From Sapria himalayana (Eukaryota; Streptophyta; Magnoliopsida; Malpighiales; Rafflesiaceae), in the NCBI GenBank assembly GCA_029783825.1, contig JAREIK010004265.1, forward strand, positions 1 through 64,000: 64,000 nt of DNA. Direction: 5' to 3'. Both the position numbers and the translations under genes were made by a program. This document shows, one piece after another, positions 29,827-40,965 of this stretch (positions within the stretch are counted from its first letter, which is position 1; each line of letters opens with the position of its first letter). Under the pieces are notes generated by a model. It was not told where the DNA came from and made no database searches. It was given only the letters and a program-made list of their open reading frames with translations.

Positions 29827-31640
29827 TACAACATTGTATCTCTACTATTGTATCTCTACTAATTTAATACCCATTTCATACACCATTGTATCTCTACTAT
29901 TTTCACAGAGCTCATTTTTTTTTCAAAATTCGAATAATATCAGGAAAATAAACACTAGAGGTAGAATATTATGAGCCAGAAAATTTACAACTTACCTGAT
30001 AAAAAGTTTTCAAGAAACGAGCCAAAATTTTGGTATTTAATCAATCTCTCTCAGTTGGAACGTTTGTACCAAACTCCTTCAAAAACCTTTTGTCTTTTTC
30101 CTCCAACTTAACAAATTATTTTTGATATTTTATATCAGTTTGTAGCATCAAATATGTTGAATTCCATATTGTAGGACAATCTAATTGCAATGAAGATCCA
30201 TATGTCTAGTTTGCTTCTTCAACACATAACTTAAACATATCAAATCATTTAGGAATGCTCCTCACATATTTCACCACACCTCTAATTTTTTGAATAGCAC
30301 CCTCAACTACTACAATGCCATCTCTGATAATTAAGTTTAGTATATGAGCACAATATCTCATATTAAAATGCTCGCCTCTCAAAGGTACAACACTTTTCTT
30401 CACAAGCCTTTTTTTCAATTGTTCAACTGCAACATCATTATTTGATGCATTGTCAACAGTAATGCACATCAACTTTCTCAAACCCCATTCATTCATTCAA
30501 AACTCAATAGCATTTATAATATTAACTCCAGAATGACTTTTAATTACACAAAAGTTCAAAAGCTTTTTATGCATTTTCCATTGAGAATCAATGAAATGAA
30601 CAGTCAAACATATATAAGACAAATTTTGAATGCTGCTCCAAGTGTCGGTAGTCAATGAAACTCTACAAAAATTAGATGATATGCTATCAAATAATTTCTT
30701 CTTTTCCTTCACAAACAAAGAAAAATAATCCCTCAACATAGAGTGCCTAGATGGAATTTTAAATTGAGGCACACTAACTTCACAACCCTCTTTAAACTCA
30801 TCCCTCTCAACAAAATAAAAAGGCAATTCATCTTTAAGATCATTTTCACCAAAGCCTCCCTAACTAGTTGTTGATCAAATTGCCAACAAGTTAATTTGTT
30901 ATCCTCTGAACTAGTACCTTTAGTGAAACTCAACAAAAATTGTGACTTGTATTTACCTTTGTGAGCTTCTATTAATTCTTTTTTGAGTGGAAATTTCCTA
31001 CAAGTCTTTCTCAAGTATTTACATAAACCCAAAGTACCTTGATCACTTTTTGCCAAGTATTCTTTCCTAAACCATATACTGACTGCCCTACCAGTTTCAT
31101 TTCCCCCTTAATCAACTAATATATCATAAGTTTCCCAAATAGCAGACTTATATTTTTTATGAGCTTGAGGTTCAGATGTACCTTGACTTTCTTTTACAAT
31201 TGGAATTGAACAACCTGCCGTAACAATAGGAGGGTTCGTGAAAGGATGATGATTGGATTTACCATTGGATTGTGCCATATGCATTGCCATTAATTAATTT
31301 GATATGTTAAGCATAAATACATATAAATATTTCAAACAAGCAAGCTCTACAAAACTAACTGTAACACATTCAGTCCACTCATTCGGCCCAACAACAACAC
31401 CATAACCAATACTCAACAAAATTGGCCGAGACACATATTAATAATAATTAAACACTCAATTCTCATTTGAAAAACAAACCAAAAGGCTGGTGCATCTGGG
31501 ACACGGTGGAGGCAACCAGAAGTGCGATGGACAAGGGCTGGACCTGACTGAACACGGCTGGAACCACATGAGGTGACCTCAAACTCGTTGGAACAGCAAT
31601 AGGTGCATCCGAATTGGATGGGCAATAGATGCGTCCAAAA
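29827..31640 (-). pseudogene. hAT-superfamily (RICESLEEPER-like) transposase pseudogene, copy 1, truncated at both ends
   Basis: Read on the minus strand, this aligns with hAT copy 2 from its leader to just before the DUF4413-like region. Visible blocks are an N-terminal leader (MAMHMAQSNGK, from 31290), a decayed BED zinc finger (GTLGLCKYLRKTC), the first DDE block SLTTDTWSS (TTDTW at about 30652-30638), the ITVDNAS block with the second catalytic Asp (about 30457-30443), and the family-typical CAHILNLI motif (about 30360-30326). It is dead. There is a stop after ILVD, a one-base frameshift near 30835 (EALVKMI/DELPF), a TGC-to-TGA nonsense between NAIEF and MNEWG (30496), and more stops beyond 30245. 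Neither terminal inverted repeat nor a target duplication remains. The family assignment is strong; function is lost. Confidence 0.88.
29833..29897. repeat. Three copies of ATTGTATCTCTAC at the broken edge of hAT copy 1
   Basis: The 13-mer occurs at 29833, 29847 and 29885. In copy 2 the matching sequence (GTAGAGATACAAT, near 49545) occurs once. The repeats sit exactly where transposon sequence gives way to satellite, in the middle of a satellite palindrome (TTTTCAAAGGT, then the break). This suggests an error-prone repair junction. Confidence 0.7.
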
Positions 31641-34611
31641 CACCAAAATCCCCTAAATACATAAACCATTAAACCTATATAACCTAAATAATAAATAATA
31701 AATCTCATTTTTATTTGTATTTTTTATAATTTTAAATATTCTTTTTAATTATAAATTAGTTTATTTTTATAGAATTTTAAATTAAAAATTAATTATGAGG
31801 AAGACAGATATAATTTAAATAATTTACTTTTAATAACAAAAAATATTAACTTATAAAAAGAAGCAAAACATCAAAGAAACTATTATTTTGTAATATATTT
31901 TACTTTGATTTTGAATAAATTTATGTTTTGCAAATATATTTAAAATAATATCTATCTTATTAATAATAGTTTATTAATTTATTTTTTAATTATTAATATA
32001 ATATATTTCAATATAATTGTTTATATTGAATTTACATGATATATAATTATTAAGATTATGATAACTAACTATAGTATTCATATATACAAAAAATTTAAAA
32101 ATTGTTATATTTTCAAATTTTATAAACTTCAAAAATGAGAAAAAAAAACAAAAATAAATTTGTTGTTATATCATTATTTAAATAAAACATATAAACCATT
32201 AAATACCTAAATACATAAATATCTAAACTTTTAAACCCCGAAGCCCCTAAATACTTAAACCTTTAAACTCGTAAACTTTAAATATAATTTAAATAATTTA
32301 TAGAAATATTAATTACAAAATAAGTTGAGTTATACAAATATAATTTAAATAATATATTTTTCATCAAAAAAACATATAAGCTCATAAAATGATGCAAAAA
32401 CTAAAAATAAAGTATTATTTAGTAATAAATTTTACAGTGATTTTAAATAATTTTAGGATTTTTAATTATATTTTAATTTATATCTATCATATTAATAATA
32501 GTTTATTAATTTATTTTTTGATAATTGATATAATTTCTATCAATAAAATGATTTATATTTAGTTTATATTATATATAGTTATAATATTTATTATTACTAA
32601 ATATTGTATTCAAATTTTTAAAAAATTTTAAAATTATTATATTTTTTAATGTTATAACCTTTGAAAATTTGAAAAAATATCAAAAATAAATTTTTTGTTA
32701 TTTCATTGTTTGAATAAAACCTATAAACTATTAAATGCCTAAATACTTAAATCATAACTTTTAGATTTCGAAAACCCTAAATAGATAAATTTTTTAAACA
32801 TGTATATCCTAAATAATAAATAATAAATCTCATTTTTATTTTTTTCATTATAATTTTAAATATTCATTTTAATTATTTATTTTTTTATTTTTAAATAAAT
32901 ATTAATTACAAAATAAATTATAAGTTATACAAATATAATTTATATAAACTATTTTCAACAAAAAAAATATAGATAAACTTAATAAAAGAATAAAAAAATT
33001 AAAAACAAAAAAATATTATATAGTAATATATTTTCCTTTGTTTCTGAATCATTTTAGGTTTTGTAATTATATTTTAATTGATATCTAACTTTTTAATAAT
33101 AAATTATTAATTTATTTTTTGATCATTATTAGAATATCTATCAATAAAAATGTTTATATTGAATTTATATGATATATAAATTTAATAATTATTATAACTA
33201 AATATTGTATTCACTTTTGAAAAAAGTTTTAAAATTTTTATATTTTCAAAGATTATAACCTTTGAACATGTGAAAAAATAAAAAAAAATATTTTTATTTA
33301 TTTCATTCTTTAAATAAAACCTATAAATCACTAGATGCCTAAACACTTAATTCACTAAAATAAAAAATCTCGATACCCCTATATATTTATTCCATTAAAC
33401 CAGTATACCCTAAATAATAATTAATAATTCTCATTTTTATTTGTTTTCATTATAATTTAAAAAATTCATTTTGATTTTAAAGTTTTTTATTTATATATAT
33501 ATATATTAATTATAAATTAATTATGAGTTAAAAATAAATTTATAAAAATTATTTTTCATCAAAAAATAGATAAGCTTATAAAAAGAATACAAATTTAAAA
33601 ACAAATAATTATTATTAAGTAATATATTTTGCTTTGCTTTTGAATCATTTTAGGTTTTGATTTTATATTTTAAGTAATATCAATCTTATTCATAATAGAT
33701 TTTTAATTTAAATTTTGATAATTATTAGAATATCTTTCAATAAAATTATTTATATTGAATTTATATGATATATAATTATTATGATTATTATAAATAAATA
33801 CTATATTCACTTTTGAAAAAAATTTAAAAATTATTTTATTTTCAAAGGTTATAATCTTAAAAAATGACAAAGAATACAAAAAATAAATTTTTTGTTAATT
33901 CTTTTTTAAATAAAACCTATAGACCACTAAATGGTTACTTTCTTAAATCAGTAGCTCATTAATCCCGCAACCCCTAAATACATAAACCTTATAACAGCTG
34001 TATACTACTTAATAAATAATAAATCTCATTTTTATTTCTATTTATTATAATTTTATATGTTCATTTTAATAATTTATATTTTAATTTTTTAAAGAATTAA
34101 TTACAAAATAAATTTCGAGTGAGACAAGTATTAGTTAAATAATTTATTTTTAATCATAAAAAAATATAAGCTTATAAAAAGATGGAAAATTTTAAAAATT
34201 AAATATTATTATTTAGTAAGATATTTTTATTTGATTTTGAATTATTTTGTGTTATGTAAATATATTTTAATTAATATTTATATTATTAAAAATAGTTTAT
34301 TAATTTAATTTTTGATCATTATTATAATATCTATCTTTAAAATTATTTATATTTAATTTATATGATATATAATTAATAAGATTAATATAATTATACATGG
34401 TATTTACCTTTCAAAAGATTTTAAAAATTATTTTATTTTTAAAGGTTATTACCTTTGAAAATCTAAAAAAAATCAAAAAAGAAATTTTTATTTTTATTAT
34501 ATAAATAAAACCTATATACCAATAAATGCCTAAAAACATAAATTGCTAAACTCTTAAATGACAAAACCCCTAAATAATCGATCCATTAAACCGGTATACC
34601 ATATATAATTA
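31641..34611 (+). repeat. Satellite array, forward orientation
   Basis: About five monomers of the same family, with palindromes near 32120, 32650, 33250, 33845 and 34445. It includes a short-form monomer at about 32170-32340, where the telomere-like block runs directly into AATATAATTTAAATAATTTA. Satellite resumes at 31641 inside the telomere-like block (CACCAAAATCCCCTAAATAC), about 35 bp downstream of the point equivalent to the copy 2 insertion site. No gene is seen. Confidence 0.87.
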
Positions 34612-35190
34612 TAGGGCAATTATGCTTTCATGGTAGTGAGATTGAGATACAGAAACACGGAAACAACAGAAAACAAGCAATATATATATATATCCCAATT
34701 CTATAACCATCCATGATAGAATCAAAAAATGAGAAATAAACACAAAAAATTACTTGGTTCCCTAGTCGCTTTGTACAACTAGCTAAATCCACCAGAAAAT
34801 GCTTATGCATTACAGATTAAAGCAACAAAAATGTTTTACTGTATGCAGCAAACAGAATAGTCGCGATAAATCACATAGAGAGAAGATAGAGAGAGACAAT
34901 GAACAGTTCCACGGGTCCAAAAACAACCACCCAAAAATAAAATTACAAAACATTTTATATTAAAATTTATCTCTATTCATTTAACTAGAGCGGGTCGAAT
35001 CATGATATGGGTCAGGCTCTACTCCAATTTCTGCCCACTGTCTGATAAGCGAGACCTCCATTATTGTGCTACTGCTGCATCCCATGCCTTTAAAAATTTC
35101 CTTTCCTCCACTTACATGAAAAAATTAAAAAAGAATAAATATTTGGTTATACAAACAGATTATCAAAAAATAAATTACATATACAGCAAT
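34612..35190. other. Unclassified non-satellite insert (~580 bp)
   Basis: More complex, less AT-rich sequence that interrupts one monomer at ATATATAATTATAGGGCAAT and rejoins at AGCAATAATAAATCTTAAAT. It contains a short (AT)n run at about 34680 and a GA-rich stretch near 34880. Open frames at 34628-34810 (minus) and 35002-35202 (plus) encode nothing I recognise. No clear terminal inverted repeat or target duplication is visible. It may be a fragment or solo terminal repeat of a retroelement, but this is a guess. It occurs once in the window. Confidence 0.6.
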
Positions 35191-38100
35191 AATAAATCTT
35201 AAATCTCATTTTAATTTATATTCATTATAATTTTAAATAATCATTTTAAATATTTATTAGTTTATTTTTTTATATAAATATTAATTACAAAATAAATAAT
35301 TAGTCAGACAAATATAAAATTAATAATTTACTTTTAATAAAAAAAATATAATCTTATAAAAAGAAGTAAAAATTTAAAAACAAAAAATTATTATTTAGTA
35401 ATAATTTTACATTGATTATGAATCATTTTAGGTTTTGTAATTATATTTTAATTTATATCAATCATATTAATAATAGTTAATTAATTTATTTTTTGTTAAT
35501 TGATATCATATCTATCAATAAAATTTTTATAATTAGTTTATATTATATATAATAATAATTATTATTATTACTAAATATTTTATTCACATTTTTAAAAAAT
35601 TTTAAAATTATTATATTTTCAAATGTTATAACCTTTGAAAATGTAAAAAAAAAATAATTTTTTTGTTATTTCATTGTTTAAATAAATCCTGTAAACCACT
35701 AAATGCCTAAATACTTAAATCAATAACTCCTAAATCTCGAAAATCATAAATAGATTTTCATTTTAAACAAGTATACCCCAAATAATAGATAATAAATCTA
35801 AATATTATTTTTTTCATTATAATTTAAAATATTCATATTAATTATTTATTTATTTTTATATAATTATTAATTACAGAATAAATTCAGTTAGACAAATATA
35901 ATTTATATAATTATTTTTCATGAAAAAAATATAAAAAAACTTTTTAAAATAAAAAAATTCAAAACAAAAAATTATTATATAATAATATATTTTTCTTTGT
36001 TTCTAAATCATTTTAGGTTTTATAATTATATTTAAATTGATATCTCTATTATTAATAATAGATTATTAATTTATTCTTTGATAATTATTAGAATATTTAT
36101 CAATAAAAATATTTATTTTGAATTTATATGTTATATATATATATATATTGATTATTATAACAAAATATAGTATTCACTTTTGAAAAAAATTTAAAAATTA
36201 TTATATTTTCAAAGGTTATAACCTTTGAAAATATCAAAAAATAAAAAAAATAAATTTTTTGATATTTTTTTTAAGTAACACTTATAAGCAACTAGATGCA
36301 TACACACTTAAATCAGTAAAATCTTAAACCCCGTAATGCGAAAATACACAAACCATTAAATAGCTATATACTACTTAGTAATTAATATATCTAATTTTTA
36401 ATTCTATTTATTATAATTTTAAATAATCATTTTAATTATTTATTTATTTATTTTTATAGAAATATTTATTACAAAATAAATTATGAGTGTGACGAAATAA
36501 TTTAAAAAAAAATATATGCTTATAATAGAAGTAAAAATTTAAAAATTAAAACTTTTTAACCATAAATATATTTTACTATAATTTTGAATCAATTTGGGTT
36601 TGTAATCATTTTTTAATTAATATCTATCTTAATATCAATACTTTATAAATTTAATTTTGATCATTTTTATAATATATATCAATAAAATTGTTTATATTGA
36701 ATTTATATGATATATAATTATTAATATTATTATAACTAAGTATTGTATTCACATTTCAAAAAATTTTAAATATTATTATATTTTCAATGGTATAACCTTT
36801 GAAAATGAGAAAAGATTATATTAATTTTTTATGATATTTTATTTTTTTAAATAAAACATATAAACCACTAAAAGCCTAAAATCATAAATCACTAAATTCC
36901 TAAATGAAAAAACCTCTAAATACTTAATCCATTAAACTAGTATACAGTAATAATAAATCATAAATCTCATTTTAAATTTTTTCAGAATAATTTTAAATTT
37001 TAATTTTATATATTTATCAGTTTATTTTTTTAGAAATATTAATTACAAAATAAATTATTAGTGAGAAATATCTAATTTAAATTAAACCGGTATCCCAAAA
37101 TAATAAATAATAAATCTCATTTTTTTTCATTATAATTTTAAATATTCATTTTAATTATTTATTTGTTTATTTTTATAAATATATTAATTATAGAATAAAT
37201 TATGAGTTAGACAAATATAATTTATATAAATTATTTTTCATCAAAAAAATATACATTAACTTTTTAAAAGAAAAAAAAATTTCAAAACAAAAAATTATTA
37301 TATAGTAATATATTTTTCTTTTCTTCTGAATCATTTTAGGTTTTGTAATTATATTTTAATTGATATCTATCTTATTAATAATAGATTATTAATCTATTAT
37401 TTAATCATTATTAGAATATTTATCAATAAAATTGTTATATGAATTTACATGATATATAATTATTAAGATTATTATCACTAAATATTATATTTACATTTGA
37501 AAATAATTTAAAAATTATTATAATTTTAAATGTTATAATCTTTGAAAATGAGATAAAATCACAAAAATAAATTTTTTGTTATTTTATTGTTTATATAAAA
37601 CCCATAAACTACTAAATGCTTAACACTTAAAGCATTAAACTCCTAAACCCCTAAACCCTTAAATAGTTAAACATTTAAACCATCTTTAAGGGTTTAAGTA
37701 TTTATAAATAATATATAAATATCTATCAATAAATAATAGTTTATTAATTTATTTTTTGATCATTATTAATTTATATTTATATTTAGTTTATTAATATCTA
37801 TCAATAAATTATTTTTTTAATTTAAATGATATATAATTATTATGTTTATTATAACTAAATATTGCATTCACATTTTAAAAAAATTTTAAAATTATTATAT
37901 TTATTAAGGTTATAACCATCAAAATTGATAAAAAATTTGAAAAAGAATTTTGTTGTTATTTCATTATTTAAATAAAACATAAAAACTACTAAATGCCTAA
38001 ACACTTAAATCACTAAATTTCTAAACTCCTAAATACTTAAACCATTAAACAGGTATACCCTAAATAATTAATCATAAATCTCATTTTTATTTGTATTCAT

Positions 38101-38616
38101 TATAATTTCAATATTCATTTTAATTATTTATTAGTTTATTTTTATAGAAATATTAATTACAAAATAAAATTATGAATGATACAAATATAATTTAAATAAT
38201 TTATCTTCATCAAAAAAATTTCTAAGCATATAAAAAGAATCAAAAATTTTAAAATAAAAAATTATTATTTAATACTATATTTTACTTTGATTTTGAATCA
38301 TTTTAGGTTTTGCAAATATATTTTAATTAATATCTATCTTATTAATAATAGTTTATTAATCTATTTTATGATCAGTATTATAATATCGATCAATAAAATT
38401 ATTTATATTGAATTTACATGATATTTAATTTGTATGATTTTTATAATTAAATATTGTATTACCATTTGAATAAAAATTAAAAATTATAATATTTTCAATG
38501 GTTATAACCTTTAAAATGAGAAAAAATCATAAAAATTATTTTTTTGTTATTTAATTTTTTAAATAAAACCTATAAACCACAAAATAACTAAATACTTAAA
38601 ATACTAAACTCCTAAC
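35191..38616 (+). repeat. Satellite array, forward orientation
   Basis: Monomers with palindromes near 35625, 36219, 36795, 37530, 37910 and 38500. From about 36850 onward the monomer order and private variants match the flank of insert copies 1 and 3, including the AAGGGTTTAAGTATTTATAA variant near 37686. No gene is seen. Confidence 0.87.
36203..36234. repeat. Satellite palindrome, consensus core (32 bp perfect)
   Basis: Half-site ATATTTTCAAAGGTTA with its exact complement. Confidence 0.9.
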
Positions 38617-39909
38617 CCATGATACTACTGCACCACACACACATAGCGATGGACCACAGTACACACGTGCACATATTATTGTTCATTTTGGTATAGCATT
38701 TAGAGGGGCCGGAAAGTCGTGGAAGCAGCCAGAAGTATGGGACACCAGCTTTTAGAGGGCACCACTAGCAAGCCAGAATGATAATATTCAGACAACTGAC
38801 GAGGCAGAGCAAACTGGTCTGGAGTAAACATAGGAGTAGCTAGGAGTGGGTCCCTCTAGCCATATTAGGCAGCATAGAGGGACACACAACCATCGCCCAA
38901 TAGGAGTAGCGAATAATCCATGATTAATTGGAGAGCCGGCAAAATCCGAAGCATCACTAAACAGGGCCAGTAAACAAAGGAGTCCAGACCATTCACACGG
39001 GATCGAAAGATTCAAACTTGTAGTTTATGTTTGTAGTCTTATTTGTATTTTGGACTTTGTATGCACCATGTACTTGTAGAGACAGATCATGACATACTCA
39101 CACACACACAATCTTGTCTGTTCTCTATGTTGCATGAAATGAGGGCAACTGGACCCACTAGTATCTCTAAGTGGGGCCCACTAATGCATTTTGTAAATAC
39201 ACATTAGGCTATGCTACACTTCCGGGAGTAGAAAACCCATCTTTATAGAATTTTGTAATTTTACTTCTATTCTAGCTTGGTTGTACGCATAGATAATTAG
39301 ACTATGAGATGGACCTCATCACACATGCACATCAATGCATACATTTTTTTTGATATTTTGTCGCTGCAACATACAGCCACTTCTTGGAGCTCGAGGAGGA
39401 AGCATTGTAACCCAGGAGATACACTTTTGAGGATCATTAGAGCAAAAGAATGTGGAATTCAGAGGTGAGAATGAATTGACAAAGGCCGTAGATATGGACT
39501 TGTGGATTTATGGGTATTTAGTTTTACATGTATTCCATTGCATAGCAATGACATAGGCAAATGCTTGATGCTGCATGTCACACACATGCACAATCTTATA
39601 TTTGCATAGTTTTAATATGGTGGATCATTTAGGATCCTCCAAAAGGCTTGGATAAATACGAATGGAAAGGACATAGTGTGCATAATAACTCAATACCAAC
39701 TCTGAAGTCTGGGAATGACACGTGATTTTAGTTGTATTCGTACGCTTGGAATTATTAGGCATTATATTTTTTTTATGTATTTTATGCATAGAATCATTAA
39801 GGTGCATAGGATTTGGTGGGCTGACCTAAATTATTCATCTTTTTAGTCTCTTGTAAGTTGTGTGCTAAATGATAAATAAAGTGTGTTTTTCCAAAAAAAA
39901 ACAAAAAAA

Positions 39910-39996
39910 AACCATAAACCCTAAACCCTAAATTTTAAATCCTAAACCTTAAACCAAAAACGATAACCCTAATCCATAAACCCTAAATCCTAAATC
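39910..39996 (+). repeat. Interstitial telomere-like (CCCTAAA)n block in insert copy 2
   Basis: Includes two adjacent exact units (ACCCTAAACCCTAAA context) followed by degenerate units CCTTAAA, CCATAAA and TCCTAAA. It is homologous to 3382-3459. Confidence 0.78.
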
Positions 39997-40050
39997 TCAT
40001 GTTTTGCACTTTTATAATCAAATGACTAAGTGTTAAATTTAAATTGAAAT

Positions 40051-40465
40051 TCATGACTTTTAGGAATGTCACAGATTTATCTTTTTGTATATGTAACACA
40101 AAGTCATGACTCAAGGGGTTAGTTATGGATTCAGTCTTTTTCTTGCTTTAGATTATTGTAGCATTAGCAATGATCATGATTGTATATTTTGTCTCCAGAA
40201 CACAAAATCATAACGATGAGAATATGGCATAACTTGTGTCTCTCTGTTGAACATATTGTTATGGCACTAATAATTATCATGACTACATATTTAATCATTA
40301 TAATACTGGGTCACAATATTGGATATGACCATAGCATGTGCATTTTATCTATATATTGCAAAGTCATTGCACTAGGAATGATTGTAACTTTGGACATTCC
40401 TCATGAGCAAAAGTCATGACCCAAGAAATAGTTAAAGCTCGAGTACTACTCTTTATAACTTTCTA
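40051..40465 (+). repeat. Diverged tandem repeat, ~103-bp period, four copies
   Basis: Similar segments start near 40051 (TCATGACTTTTAGGAATGTC), 40154 (ATTGTAGCATTAGCAATGAT), 40257 (TTGTTATGGCACTAATAATT) and 40361 (AAGTCATTGCACTAGGAATG), spaced 103, 103 and 104 bp. Each has a second shared element about 50 bp on, such as CACAAAGTCATGAC, CACAAAATCATAAC or GCAAAAGTCATGAC. The copies are strongly diverged. The regular spacing is the main support. The 79-residue frame at 40180-40419 lies across it and is probably not a gene. Confidence 0.55.
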
Positions 40466-40965
40466 TAGCTAAAATTCTTGGGATTGGAAATATCACTATG
40501 GCTTTTTACTTTGATTTGTGACCTCAAGTGTCAATATGCAAGACTAATTTTTTGAGCAATGATTAAAACCTTTTATACATTTGAATATGATTCATTTACA
40601 CCTTTTTGGGTATTTTGAGCTTGTATACATAACTCATTTAATATAAAAAGAACTAAATGATACTTTTCATATCCATGAGGATATAAAAAAAGGCTTAGAC
40701 ATGCCAATAAAATAAATTTTTTGATTCTTGATTGAAAGAGAGCCTATACTTCTTGCCATACTAAAACCACCCTGGGGCTAGTTTGTTCTAATAGGCTACA
40801 AGGTGGTTATTTTTTTAGAGGTGAACTATGTTTTAAAAAAATTACTTTTAGTGTGTGCATGAAAGATATTTTAGAAGAAATTATAATAATCAATATAAAT
40901 AGCATCCTCAATAACTTTGGTTTAGTCTGTTAGTGTACATGAGTCAAATTACCTTTGATAGCCCA

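Larger units (their letters stand above)
38617..40965 (+). other. Non-satellite insert, copy 2 (longest copy)
   Basis: The fullest version of the three-copy insert. Its first about 1.25 kb matches copy 3 very closely by eye, apart from small indels such as an extra CA-repeat unit near 39105. It holds (CA)n runs near 38630 and 39105, a telomere-like block (39910-39996) and a 103-bp degenerate tandem repeat (40051-40465). The 500 bp from 40466 to 40965 show nothing I recognise. It ends at about GATAGCCCAGTGAGAG, where satellite resumes. No long coding frame, transposon terminus or known gene is evident. A match to a transposon or a captured gene-space fragment cannot be excluded from sequence alone. 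Confidence 0.78.

Noticed and set aside
38788..39015. 75-residue minus-strand frame in insert copy 2 (and 2895-3083 in copy 1)
   Set aside because: The copies read in different frames with different stops. There is no recognisable domain.
40180..40419. 79-residue plus-strand frame
   Set aside because: It lies across the diverged 103-bp tandem repeat and shows no known motif.
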